Assembly: GCA_014925825.1 (NCBI GenBank)
Contig: JACGCK010000092.1
Coordinates: 119,327 to 183,326, forward strand
Length of the DNA: 64,000 nt
Origin: Pholiota molesta
Taxonomy: Eukaryota; Basidiomycota; Agaricomycetes; Agaricales; Strophariaceae
Reading direction: 5' to 3'
The translations under genes and the position numbers were made by a program. This document shows, piece by piece, positions 23,336 to 35,354 of the stretch; position 1 is the first letter of the stretch; every line of letters begins with the position of its first letter. The notes beneath the pieces are model-generated. The model was not told the origin of the DNA. It saw only the letters and a list, made by a program, of their open reading frames with translations, and did no database searches.

Positions 23336-26124
23336 ATGGCACCAGTACGTTCTTCAACTCGCCGTGGTGCACATCCAGCCCCGGTGCCCCCAACTCCTCC
23401 TGTCCTCGACGCCGACAGAGACGATCCCAATGCCAACAAAGAGCTCTTCCTTGACCCTATGCTGGGGACCCCACTGGCTATCTACATCGAGAAGGACGTA
23501 GAAGACAAAGACGCCATCTCGCAACTCATCACTGTAAGTAACAGAGAACTCCTGCGATCATCTAGGGTTGCAAAGGGGAATGGAGTAGACATGCCGGACT
23601 AGATATATGCAATTTTATCTTGATGCGTTTTGTGTGGCTATCAGCATATTGACAGGCGCTTCTTTCATAGAAACACGGTGGTACGGTTTCACCAGGCTAT
23701 AGCGGGGTACCATATATTCTTGGTGAGTATCGTTTCTAATCTTCGAAATCCATGAGGGACAATGCCTTGGTCGTGAAACAAATCCACTAATACGACATAT
23801 TCTGCCAATAGTTGATCCTCATAAGCCGTCCGGTCAAAATCTATGGAGGCAATATGCGGGGAAAAAGGGGAAAATTGTGCTAGGTGCACAATGGGTACGC
23901 GAATGCATCAAGACGAATCAGCTGCAGACTTTTCAGAGCAACTGGGCGGGGTGTAAAGTAACAGGAAACGAGACGTATGTCTGACATTTGCCTCCGTTTT
24001 GTATATTCTCTAACTCTCGCCATTATTTGCAGTATATACACAACTCCCAGGCGAACAGAGGAACCTGCAACTACTGCACCAGCACGACCCTTGCAGGCTA
24101 TTCATCCACATGCATTGCAGGCTGCTATGCCTTCTGTCGACCCCCTAAACACGTATCCTTTCCAGGTTTATGCCCCGCCTCCGCCTCCCCCTATTCACGG
24201 TGCGCCTCCACGAGGTATGACGAATGCCCCGCCGCAGCCATGGCAAGTCACGATAGCACCTGCGCAAACCCATCTTCATCCGCCTCCGCCTCCTCATCCC
24301 CATATGATGCACAGGCCGCCTGCAGGCCCCTCACAGCCTGGGACCTCGCAGCACTATCGTGAGGATACATGGGATGGGTATAACACCCCAGACGAAATGG
24401 CTGCTCAGCCCACAGCGTACGAGTTCAGGTACAGAGATGAGCAGAGTGGCTGGGTTGCAGGTCCTGGGCCATATTATGAACCTTCGGTGCGTAAATCTTA
24501 TCTTCAATCGTTATATTGTTATCTCACACTACGTTCGCAGTATGAGCAGAGTTACGGACAACCTCCGTACATGGAGGAGACTCATGACCATTCCTCGGCT
24601 TCCAATTCTGTCACAGGCCCACAGCCGCCTCACATCCCTGTCCCTGTCCCTGGCCCGTCAGTGCCACCTCCAAGCGGAGACGCCGAAAAGACTCGCGGAC
24701 GCAAACGCACACGCATACAAGTTAGTTTTATATGTTATCACTGTGTGCATGCTCTAATATTTTGGTTTTTCCCGTTGTGAAACATAGCCCGCGCCTGCTG
24801 CACCTGCTGCAAGTTTAGTGGTCAACCGAAACCCACCAGCGCGGTCACCGACGCCTCCTACAAGGGTCATCAAGAGCACATATGGCGGCAATCTGTTCAC
24901 TGCAGATGATGTTTTGTATCTCAAAAAATACATTGATTATTGCCAGGATCAATGCCTGGTTTTGAGGTCAGTTTGGTATTGATATATTGCCCAGGGATCG
25001 AGCTTACATGTCATACTTTGTTTCCAGTCTCCGAGAAATCTGCGAAAGAATTGCGGTTAAGGTACATTTTTTCGCCAGCTCGTGTGTCCCTTTGTATGAT
25101 GCTTACCCCGTCCATTTTTTTCTTTAGGCACCCCATCATACGTGAGTACATGAACCTAGTTTTATCCCTCTGTGTTTCCATATTTTCCTTCTTATCCACG
25201 ACTTAACATATATTTCCCTTCAGCTTTTACTCGTGGAGGCGCTACTGTAACAAGCACCAGATCCGGCTCGGTGGCTACGCGATGAACCACGACCGATCAG
25301 AGTCGCCCATGGGCGGCGATGATCTCGGTCTTGATATGGAGGGAGGCGAAGATATGCTCGCGCGCGGCCAGCCGCAAGGCGGCGCTAGTGGAAGCGGTGG
25401 CGCGGCCAATGTACACGCAGGCGCCACGGTGGCGGCGCCGTCGAGGCTCGATATGAACGCCGCTACGGCGGCTGCAGCGGCTGCCCCGCACCGGAACAGG
25501 TCGCCGACGCCTCCGCGTGCGCTGTTCAGAAGTACGACGGGTAAGGGTGTGGCGTTTACCCAGGAAGACGTTACCTTTCTCGTGCGGTTCATGGAGTATC
25601 GCAAATCCCAAGGCTTGTTGGATATGGTGGCGTTTTGGAAAGACGTTGCGGCTAAGGTATGTGTTTTCTCTGTTTGGTTATCGAGATTTATTGACCGAAT
25701 GTTTGTTTTCGACAGGCACCACACCACTCTCGCGCGTCGTGGATGAAATTCTGGCGCAGACACAAGCATGAACTCGCACGGACGGATGGAGACGAGCCGT
25801 TACCTGCACCGCCGGACAAGAAGATGCGGTATAGTAAGGAGGATGATATCCTGCTTGCCAAGTACTTCTTCAATAAACCAGATGGTACTTCGGATAAAAT
25901 ATTCCAGGCATTTGGCCGATTGGTGCGTATTGAATTCCTAATTAACATTACCAATGAGTCTTACCGTACTAATTTCTTTTGTTTTCTTCTGGATATAGCA
26001 TCCGCACCATCCGTGGAAAGGATGGCAAGAGCACCATCGGATACACAAAACAAAAATCGAACATCTCATGCAACTTCTAGCTGCGGGGGAAGATCTCGAC
26101 GCTCACGAAATGGACGAAAGCTAG
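23336..26124 (+). CDS. Rap1-like telomere protein (BRCT plus three Myb-like modules)
   Basis: Eleven exons (23336-23533, 23671-23722, 23812-23974, 24033-24486, 24541-24720, 24788-24966, 25028-25061, 25128-25141, 25224-25656, 25716-25922, 25999-26124) give 679 residues with consistent phases. Residues about 36-137 form a BRCT-like domain with VLGAQWVRECIKTNQLQTF. Pro/His-rich linkers follow. Three Myb-like modules lie at about 386-445 (LFTADDVLYLKKYI), 535-595 (FTQEDVTFLVRFMEY) and 607-665 (YSKEDDILLAKYFF). Each ends in a PHH....W......H pattern. In known Rap1 proteins this BRCT-Myb layout belongs to shelterin, which protects telomere ends. No C-terminal RCT domain is visible. The ATG at 23336 was chosen because similarity to the decayed copy at 42080-42815 starts there; an in-frame upstream start at 23225 is possible. 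A 14-nt microexon lies at 25128-25141. Confidence 0.82.
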
Positions 26125-26573
26125 TACCATCAAGCGGATGTTTTTTTTCGACCTTTCTTGCACTTTTCTTTCTATCCCCCTGGCTCAGGGACAGAATATA
26201 TCTTTGTTCTTCAGTCTGATGATAGCATTCCCTATTCTTGCACCATGATAGATGTCATTGTTCTAAGTGAAGCAATGCGAAGTATATCGACAGATTATGT
26301 TCATGGACACATGAACTTTCACAATTTCAAACAGGCTATCCTATGGTCACAAGTGAGGAAGTCGACGCTACAAGTAACCCTTTTCACGTCTGGTTGAAAG
26401 CTTTATCAGTTGATGAGACAGGCGATGTTCAACATCAACCCAACATGCGGAGTCTGCCCAAGTATGGGCACTAGGTCTATGTTGAATGCAAGAGACAACA
26501 GTCGATAACCATTATATGTCAATGCGTTATTTGAATTCAAGAATTCATGGTTTACATCCACATGTTTTGATAA
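26125..26573. other. convergent intergenic region
   Basis: The Rap1-like gene ends at its left and THI6 ends at its right, tail to tail. It should hold both 3' ends. No gene is seen. Confidence 0.5.
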
Positions 26574-28712
26574 TCAAGCAACTTTCAAAGTCAGAACAGT
26601 CTTCCGCCGAACCTGCTCAGGTGTCAGCATCCAGAGTGTGTCAATCAACGCCGGCAGAAATGTGCCAGGACCCTTCACGCTACCGCTTTCTACCGCCAGC
26701 TCTGCCGCAATGGTGAGGACGAGCACCCTACAGAAGAGCAATTTCAGCAATTGATTGACAATGTTTTAAGCATAGTGACAAAGCCTTACCCTGTAATTGC
26801 AGCAGTGAACATATCACCTGGGATTAATTGGCTGTGGGCTTCTGTTGGATTTTCCCTAGCCTTTTGTGCTGCGACTGAGCAGAAGCTGGCGATGATACTG
26901 CCTAGGATGCAGCCGGAGCCAGTGATACGGCCCAGAACCTCAGGACCATTCTGCAGTATGGCCACGCGCTCTCCATCGGAGATATAGTCAGTAGGGCCTG
27001 TAAGGACGATTACACATCCTATAATCGGGCTTAGCATATTCATATGCTTGGAAAAAATTCTCATCTTCTTACTCTCTCGTCTAGCAAGGTGTTTCACGAA
27101 AGCTTCTGGGTCTTTGAATCCTGGTCCTACGCTATCAACCCCTCTGGATTCGACCTGTGCAATGGGTTTGAACACGTCATAGTTAATTTGTAAAATCAAC
27201 ACATTACCTCTGTTGTACCCGCTAACGCAGCAAGTTCCCCAGCGTTACCTTTGATGACACTTGCCTGCCATGTATCCAGGAGAGCTATGCAATGATCATC
27301 ATGTAACCTTAATACGAAACTAATGTGATAGCACTTACTCCTCACATTTTCCTTCCTATATGCACTCGCTCCCATCCCAACTGGGTCGAAAACAATGGGT
27401 TTGCGATACTTGTTGGCGAAAGTACCTGACCAACCGAGTTAATTGCGTAAGTAGAACCATACAAAAAGAACACATACCCGCCAGCAGCATCCCTTCAAGG
27501 GCTTCCATGCGCATAGTGCCAATATTGACCAAAAGTGCTCCGGCGATTCGTGCCATGTCTTCCATTTCTCTGGGTTCGGTAGCCATGATAGGGCTAGCTC
27601 CCACTGCAAGCGTAACATTCGCAGATTGGGTGGCGACAACTGTGTTCGTGATCTATACAGGCAGATGTGAATAAAGGTTCAAGGAATTGCCAGAGTTCGG
27701 AACGTACTTGGTGTACCAACGGACTTTGCTTCCTGAGTTCTGTCATGAGATTTGAGCTTTCTCTGATTATAAAGTCAACCGTCAGTGGGTCTGGATAGTC
27801 AAAACCGAGCGAGCGGGTGGAGCAATGCTGCTGGAAGTGAGAAAATATGGTCCAAAGTCTTCGGGCTGCAAATTGTGGCTCAGGCGACGCAACGATGTCA
27901 GAGATAATGGCAACACCGTCTAGCGCCCGATTTGATATAGACATTGTGCCATGCAGCGTACGCAAAAGATTTGTGGATTTGATACCGCCTAGCACAAGTA
28001 CAGGTAAACAACGATTTGTGAGCGCCGCAGAACAAGTACTTAGTAAACGCACCGATGGCAACAGCTTTGATATCTGTCCCAGCCAGTTCCTCAAGCATAG
28101 CGCCAACACCTCTCACACCGATGATAGGTTCAGTCAACTTCTTCGTCTGCGTGCCCCAAACAGCACCAATCCCAATATAATCGACGCGTGCGCGAACCGC
28201 TTCCTTGACATGGGCAACCGTGTTGCAGCTCAGCCCGATAATGGATCCTGGGGGAAGGAGTTTCCGTGCCTGCTCGACGGACATGTCTTTTTGTCCAAGG
28301 TGGACACCATCGGCGTTGACTGCTAGAGCAACATCGATACGGTCGTTGATGAGGAGAGGAACGTTGTATTTGTCGCAGACGACTTTCGATAGTTTCGCGA
28401 GTTCAATAAACTGGAAATAAATCAGCATTGGTAGATTGAACGATGTTGTACAACTCGCCTCATTCGTTTCTAGCTCTTTCTCCCGTATCTGCACCACCGT
28501 GACTCCGCCTAGAATTGACTGCAGAAACGTTCAAGATAGAATAGCAGTATAGCAATAAACCCGCTGCACCTCTTCCAAAGAGGCCAAGTATTCCTGAATA
28601 CCCGATATCAGGAATGAGAATGGGGCGTTGAATCGAGATTGGCATGTACTTTGTTTGGGGGAAGCAAATTTCTTCCCGTAACGAGATACACAGAATAGTC
28701 GACAGTTTTCAT
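26574..28712 (-). CDS. THI6: bifunctional thiamine-phosphate synthase / hydroxyethylthiazole kinase
   Basis: Eleven exons (28712-28650, 28593-28561, 28518-28459, 28410-28053, 27988-27708, 27652-27478, 27425-27339, 27284-27208, 27154-27073, 27018-26790, 26727-26574) give 532 residues, close to yeast Thi6. The N-terminal half is a ThiE barrel starting VDYSVYLVTGRNLLPP, with VPLLINDRIDVALAVNADGV and HLGQKD. The C-terminal half is a ThiM-type kinase with FDPVGMGASAYRKENVR, VIKGNAGELAAL and GRITGSGCILGS. The enzyme phosphorylates hydroxyethylthiazole and couples it to HMP-pyrophosphate to make thiamine phosphate. The intron at 28458-28411 appears to use a GC donor (gcgagt) and is 48 nt, so retention would keep the frame; family alignment favours splicing. 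No thiamine riboswitch was recognised upstream. Confidence 0.93.
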
Positions 28713-29473
28713 CGCTTGTGACGATATAAATGCAGCTTTTCTGCGGAATTAAAAAGGAACCTAGGAGCACTCAAATGTTCGAGGAAGACGATAGAACGAA
28801 GATAGAGAGGCAAGGATGGCACTGGTGAGAACCGCTCAGAATGACGGATCAGACATTTATCAGGCAGATTCACCCCGAATCCCGAAGAATCCTTCAGAAT
28901 ATAGGTTTTGCACGATATCTCAAGGAGACTAATTTCAACTTGGTTTCAACAAATGGCAAAAAAATCAATAGCAGATGAACATAAAACGCGGGCAAAATAA
29001 AATGGGTCACTTCGATGATTATAATGCGGTTATGTTCTTCATGGCATTGGTGATACACATATTTAATTATTGCAGTCGAAAATATTACGACCAAGAGACC
29101 GACGAACATCTCGGTCGAAAAAACTCAATTCCCAATACGAGCCGATACAGAAGAAATGCGATAGGTATTAGAGCAAACACCTACAGAAAAGATACAACAG
29201 TACATAATAGATCATCAGTACTTACAGCAAGAGCAGAAAGCAAGGGTAAAAACGATTGTGATGGGTAAGGAGGAGCGGCGCTTGTGGGGTCACCTGCATA
29301 GAACGGTAAGTATGTATGCAGCTTTCACGGAAGAAACGGGGTTATTGGGAATGGATGACTGGTGACCGCGCCAATTTTGTCTCGTAGATCAGCCCCAGGG
29401 ATGGTATGTTTATGCCTGAGGTGCGGCAACAGGAGCGGGGGCACCTGTTGGTATAGATATGTTAGCGCAAGTT
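28713..29473. other. intergenic: THI6 promoter and 3' end of the RGG gene
   Basis: Both flanking genes run leftwards. The region therefore holds the 3' UTR of the RGG-rich gene and the promoter of THI6. Only short frames are found. Confidence 0.45.
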
Positions 29474-31432
29474 CTATGAATGTTGGAGGAGCATATAAAG
29501 CGCACCACCGCGATCACCCCGTCCGCGGCCTCTGCCGCCTCTACGTTCGCCGTCGCCTCGCCATTCACCATTACCACGGCCTGGAGTAAGAAAAGAAGAT
29601 ATATCAACGTCGCTCTCCGTATCAAAAGAGTCGAAAGAGAAAAGACTCACCACCACGCTCGCCGCTACCCCTGAAGCCTCGGAAGGAGCTTCGTTCACCA
29701 CCTCCACCTCCACCGCGGCCACCGCGTTCACCACGCTCGCCACGTTCATGGCGCTCGCCGCGGAACCCACCGCGCTCGCCGCCTCTGCCACCACGGAATG
29801 AACCACGGTCGCCACCCCGGAATCCACCCCGAGGTCCACCACGCTCACCACGGAAGCCACCACGACCACCGCGTCCGCGTCCGCCACGTGCCTGCGTGAA
29901 GCCATCATCCTCAACAGCCGCCTCGGCAGTCGTCTCCTCAGGGGCGTGGCCGTTAACCTGAGGGGCGGCGGCCTCTGCCTGAGCGTGCTCGACGCCCTCG
30001 GCGGGAGTCGCGGAGCCGGAGGTTCCAAATTCGGCTTGGAGCCCGGCGATGGAGGGGAGGCCGACTTCGTCATCAGCGGCCCAGTCGATGGGCGCCTATA
30101 TAAGATAAGGGAAAATTAGTGAATGAAGATCAATGGCGAGGAAACAATTCGTACCTCAGCAGAAACAGGAGCTTCCTCTGGGGCGTGGCCATTCACGACA
30201 GGTTCCTCGTGGCCGACTGCCTCTGATTTCTCGACCCATTCGACACCCTCTTCGAAGGAAGCTGTCTCAATTTCGCTATCTTGGATGAAGCGGAAGCCAC
30301 TTGCTGGTACGACTGGAGGAATTCCAGCGACAGGGACCTCGACCTCGACAACTGTCTCTTCAACAACAGGTTGCTCCTCAACCGGCACCTCGGGAGTCGG
30401 GGCACGAGGGGGGTTGAAGGCTAGATCGACAATCTCCAATACTCGTGAGGCTATTGTAGGATGATACATCAGCATAGTGTGTCATCTTTAATCGGGACAT
30501 AAGCAACGTACGTGAAACTCCGTGAACATCAGTTCCAAAGAACAAGTCGTTGATTACTGCCTGTTTACTCTCGCTGTCGTCACCTGTAAGGGCGTCCGCG
30601 ATGGAGAACAGGGCAGCAATCTCAGTAGCATCAGTTATGTTGGAGATGTCAAGAACACCGGAAGCCAACAAGGAGCGAAGGCGGAGGAGATCAAGAATGC
30701 CATTTGTTTTTGTCACAAGAGCAGCCTAGATGAGAAGATGGGTTCAGTATATGCCCGAGATTAATATAGGATTTCGTACCTGAGCTGCAGAAACAGCACC
30801 ATTGATTCGCGCCTTCTCGGCCTTTTCAGCCTCCAGGCGCTTAATAGCCAATTCTTGAACTAACTCTGATTCATGAACCTGGAAGCGTTCAACATCAACA
30901 GAAAAGTGCATATTATGAGGAATACTGACCTCGATCGCTTTCTTGACCTCTCCGAGTTCCTTCTGAACGGCTTCGAGCGTTGGCAGTGTCTTGATTGTTC
31001 GTTTTTGGTCATCGTTCAGTTTCTCGGGATCCGTGGCAGCATAGACGGTGATGCGACCCTGTAAGACACGCAGAATTAGAATATGACAACTCGCCAAATC
31101 TAGGAAGAACTCACGATTTTCTTGGTGGTCGCCTTCAGACGCTTGTGAACCAGATCAACGATGGGACTGGGCTTCAGCAGAACATCTTCCTCGGGAATGG
31201 GGATCCCTTGAGATTCGGATTGAGCAATGGGTTCGGGCGCTGGTGTTGTCTCCTTGACCTCAGGAGCTTCTGGGGTTCTTTCGGTGCGAGTAACAGAGCC
31301 TGCCTCGACTCCAGCAGGGGAGTCTTCGTGTTCAGACTTTCCCTTGGCCCTTCTCTTCTTCTTTGCGCTTTTAGATATAGGCGTTGGAGGAGGAGCTCCA
31401 GGGACGATGCGCTGGGTGACAGGTTCTGGCAT
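29474..31432 (-). CDS. RGG-rich probable RNA-binding protein
   Basis: Seven exons (31432-31115, 31058-30930, 30878-30780, 30725-30512, 30450-30155, 30095-29651, 29580-29474) give 535 residues in phase. The N-terminus is Pro/Glu-rich with a basic KSAKKKRRAKGKS patch that could be a nuclear signal. A helical region of about residues 95-260 follows, with KLNDDQKRTIKTLPTLEAVQ and LVQELAIKRLEAEKAEKARI. An acidic linker leads to a C-terminal tail from about residue 405 full of FRGG, RGRGG and ERGG repeats, typical of arginine-methylated RNA-binding tails. The order helical domain, acidic linker, RGG tail recalls Caprin-type proteins, but this is only an analogy. The 51-nt intron at 30929-30879 keeps the frame, so an isoform with 17 extra residues is possible. 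Confidence 0.8.
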
Positions 31433-31936
31433 TTTGAGAAAGACGGGGTACAGGGTGATGAGCTGGTGGGGTTGGTTGAGAGCAGAAAAAAAAGCGACGC
31501 GTTATTTCTCACGCACCCGCCTCAGAAGCCTCTTTCCTAACCACCACGACCTTCTCCGGTTCTTCCGATGTCGAACAAATGGCGGCTTACATCCTTGCTT
31601 TGCACGTATACGGGAATTGTGCTGATGATTCGAATATCAAAGGAAATGCCAATGCATAGTAATCCGTGGAAGGGACTCGACTCCATGCTCACGCGAACTC
31701 TAATATCCGTATTCCTCAGGGTAGAAGAAATATTTTTGCCTCAAGAATGGAGTAATTAGCAGAAAGATTCTTTCTATTTGCGAACCAGGCGTCTATCAAA
31801 TCTTGCTTGCAATTCTGACGCAGACTGCGGAAATATTTGGTCAGCCTCTTGCTACTGGCAAACGAAGCTTCAATGAGTTCTGGCTTTTCAATCTGAACTC
31901 TCATTCTTATAAACGCCTTTCTATCTTGGGCTTCAC
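31433..31936. promoter_or_regulatory. bidirectional promoter region
   Basis: The RGG-rich gene (minus) and the BTB gene (plus) start on either side, 504 bp apart. A shared or adjacent promoter is inferred from this layout only. No binding motif was identified. Confidence 0.4.
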
Positions 31937-33134
31937 ATGGACGACTTCAGCACCAACAGACATGCAGAAAGTCCTGTCAAATTTGAATTCGTGCCACCGT
32001 TACCTTCTCGCCATCCGGATCTCTGGTTTAGCGATGGCAACATCGCGCTGGTTGCTGGCGCGTTCTACTTCAATGTACACAAGGGCTTAATCTGTCGGCA
32101 CTCCGTCCCACTTTCCGACGCAGTCAAGGTGCTCGAAGCTGAGGATAGACAAGCCCGCCTGATAGAGGGCAACCCCGTTCTGGAGCTCGACGACAATCCT
32201 AAGGACCTATTTCGCTTTCTATTGGCCTTGTATGATGGGGTGTAAGTCGGACGGGTCTATGAATTGCATGAAAGTTCTTGTCTGATGCGCTTCCCCATTA
32301 GCTCTGGGATTAAGCACGATGCTCAGGACTTTGAAACGGTTGCTTCATTGCTCAGGCTGTCGACTAAGTACTCCGCCGAACATATTCGAAAGGACGTCGT
32401 TCGTGGAATGTCTGCAGTATGGCCGAAGACGCTTTCTGCCTGGGAATTTAGAGAAGCTGACGCTACAGACGCTACTGGTGTCTATAAACCACGCTCGATT
32501 TACCCTCATCCAATGTTTGTTCCTTCTCCTATATCTGTTTACCACTTTCCAATGTATAACACTTCGCAGTCTCGTCATAAATCTCGCTCGAGAGACAGGA
32601 ACGATAGAACTCCTTCCTTCAGCATTCTACGACCTCTCTCGCTGTGCCGCTAGCGAAATCGCTACGGGCTACCTCGCACCAGGGCATTCTGACCGCTCCG
32701 AGGTGCATGTCCTCTCCGACGACGACCTAATGAACACCCTCCGCGGCCGCGAGCACGCCTCTCGCTTCTTATCCACCTTCGTCGTGAACGAGCTCGAGGG
32801 CCGCGATGTCTCTCCGACATGCGTGTACCGCAACGACCCAGATCCCTTCCGCAAGCGCGTCTGCCAGGCGACATTCGAGGCAACGACGTTCGAGATCCTG
32901 CGCGATGTGAATGGGGTCGTGTTCCATCGCAGCTCCGATCCGCTGTTCGCTATTATGGACGCGGATCTGATGCAGACAAGAAGCGATTCGGCGAGTGGGA
33001 GGCTGAATCTTCTGCATAGGGCATGCGAGCCTTGCAGGATTGAGTTTACGGCGTCAGTAGATGCAGCAAGGGAGGAGATGTGGCATAAGATGCCGGCTTG
33101 GTTTGGGATAACAAATGTACCATCGTGGCCATAA
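31937..33134 (+). CDS. BTB/POZ domain protein
   Basis: Three exons (31937-32241, 32302-32514, 32570-33134) join in phase to 360 residues. The N-terminal third has a BTB fold of the basidiomycete type: DLWFSDGNIALVAGAFYFNV, then HKGLICRHSVPLSDAV, then an acidic VLELDDNPKDLFRFLLALYD strand-helix. The middle (SLLRLSTKYSAEHIRKDVV) is the usual helical extension, and the rest resembles the poorly described C-terminal part of these proteins. BTB domains dimerise, and some serve as adaptors for cullin-3 ligases. The family is often expanded in mushrooms and the targets are unknown. Confidence 0.82.
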
Positions 33135-33453
33135 TTTTGTATAATCTATACTTCATGGACAATTTCTAGTGCAATTTTATTCTCTCAGATCTTGGTTATC
33201 AGAGGGTTAAAGATTCGGCTTGTACTTAATATTGTGAAAGCCCGTCTCGTATATTAGTTAACCCCCGGAGATCTTATCTGATAAACCACCACACTACCGG
33301 CGCGATGTTTTCCGTCTCCGCTCTATCACTAAGTAACATTCATCTGGACACAACGGTCAAACAACGGTTATCCTTCAACTACATCCACTTCTTGGACACC
33401 TTACCCTGAAACAGTTTTCGCCAACTCTCTAAATACTTGACTTAGAAGTCACT

Positions 33454-35002
33454 ATGGGTCTAAACTTCTTAACACAAGCCCAAATCGACAAGGTCAGCCA
33501 GGCCAATGGAACATGGAATTCCAACGCCATACGTACCAAATGATGACTGACATGAATGTCTGTTGTAGTTTCACACGGATGGGTACGCAATGGACTTTCT
33601 ACCTTCCTTATTTTGGTGGCTCAAATATATATGCAAAGATATCTCGTCATTCCCAATTTCTTATCCTCTGAAGACACCGAAGCACTCCTAAAGCGCTCTA
33701 AACAGCTTTTAGACGAGTTCAACATCGAAGAACACCCTTTCGTAATTATATGCTTCCCTGAATACGAAGGAACCAGTCTCATGGTTTGTTGGCCATTTCT
33801 AGACCAAATTCACAACAAGTGATAAAAATCACGTTGGCGACGACTACTTCTTGACCTCGGGAGATAAGATGTATGCACTGAGGGGTCTTCAACTAAACAT
33901 GGATATTGACCTTTCTTCCTTCTCAGCCGATATTTTCTGGAGGAAGATGCCGTAGACTCGGAAGGGAAGCTTATCAGGGAGAAGCAGAAATCCGTCAACA
34001 AGATCGGGCATGGTGAGTTATTCATAGTTACCGCGTACCTGCAGCTCCCATTGACCGTTATCATGAATATGAGGATAGCTCTACATGAATTGGAACCAGT
34101 CTTTCACAAGGTTACATTGGAGAATGAACGATTAAGGGCGTTGGTGAAGGACTTGAAATTCCACAAGGACCCGGTGGGTATGGCTACCTTTTTATTGCCG
34201 CTTGAATCTTTCGGATTTTGACGATGTGCGTATGGATAGCACTCCAATCTATGGTTATCACGAAGCAAACGCACATTGGGGGAGAAGGTTCGTTTGTCTA
34301 TGTGTAAGATTTTGGTTTTGTATCAATCTGACAGGACACATTTACTACAGTTCCCGAGCATAACGATTCGTGTGTCCTTTCTAACCCCTAGAAGGTTTAT
34401 TTCCTTTCTGAATTGTCCCCATCTAAATACAGCACTTTCCTGGTGAGCGTCTTAACAAACTGTCTTCACACTGCCTTGTTTGCTGATCCCAGCGCGTATA
34501 GTATACCGATCCACCCTCTGCCCTTGGTTTTTGGATTGCGCTAGAGCGTTGCACAGCGACCAATGGGGCCCTTTCTTTCCTGCCAGGATCTCACCTCAAT
34601 CACCCGATTACAAATCGGTTTGTGAGGCTCGGAGAGAACAAAGGAACGGGTTTCGAACGACTCATTCCCGCCTCAGTCGAAGAAGAACTAGCCCAAAGGC
34701 CGAAGGGCGAATATATTCTTGAGACTTGTAACCCAGGTGTGATATTGCCCGTCTGGTTCTTGTATTTCTTGGTACTGAATCTTAGCCGATACCTTTCAGG
34801 CGATCTGGTTCTCATTCATGGTTCGGTGTTGCACAAGTCGGAGCGCAATACAAGCCCCCATACCCGATTTGCATACACCTTCCACATGATCGAGTCCCCG
34901 CCGTACGCCAAATACGACGAGAAGAATTGGCTCCAGCCTACGAAGGAAATGCCATTTTCTCGCATATTCTCATCTGAATCCGGAGAAGTTGTGGTCAACT
35001 AA
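33454..35002 (+). CDS. phytanoyl-CoA dioxygenase family protein (PHYHD1-like)
   Basis: Eleven exons (33454-33492, 33569-33582, 33639-33741, 33803-33870, 33927-34012, 34079-34177, 34240-34287, 34351-34369, 34433-34442, 34502-34736, 34800-35002) give 307 residues, the usual size of this family. Visible motifs are FHTDGYLVIPNFLS, DYFLTSGDKIRYFLEEDA, MVITKQTHIGGEVPEHND, FLYTDPPSALGFWIALE and DLVLIHGSVLHKSERN. The Fe(II) ligands are probably His156 and Asp158 (HND) and a later histidine near 247. An Arg in HTRFAYTFHM would hold 2-oxoglutarate. The protein is a 2-oxoglutarate- and iron-dependent oxygenase; its substrate cannot be told from sequence. Three tiny exons (14, 19 and 10 nt) make automatic gene prediction likely to fail here. 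Confidence 0.9.
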
Positions 35003-35354
35003 ATTTAGTAGGAAGTTGAAGTTCTCTTCAGGGTCCGTGCCGCTGTATTCTTAAATTCAAGATATATGAACACCTTGGAAATATTCACAACTTTTGTCCT
35101 ATCAGTTTACTTATTGAAAGGCTGAGCCTCGTCAGCGGGACCAAGGTCCGCGTTGATTACACGTGCCATGAGATTCTCATTGAGCGAATGTGTGCGAAGG
35201 AACACTGAGCAGTACTACTACTGATGTGAACAAGATGATGGCCCATAACCAATAATACTGCACGTCAAAACATCACGAGGAAGGGCTGTGTCCAGCTGTG
35301 TCCAGCAGATACCCTCAAATCAAAACGCTCAAAGGAATTGTTCTTTTTCATTAC

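Noticed and set aside
28713..28920. TPP riboswitch upstream of THI6
   Set aside because: The conserved CTGAGA and downstream helix sequences of fungal TPP riboswitches were not found in the region before the start codon.
29480..29674. Plus-strand frames opposite the RGG tail
   Set aside because: They lack structure and arise from the GC-rich glycine/arginine codons of the minus-strand gene.
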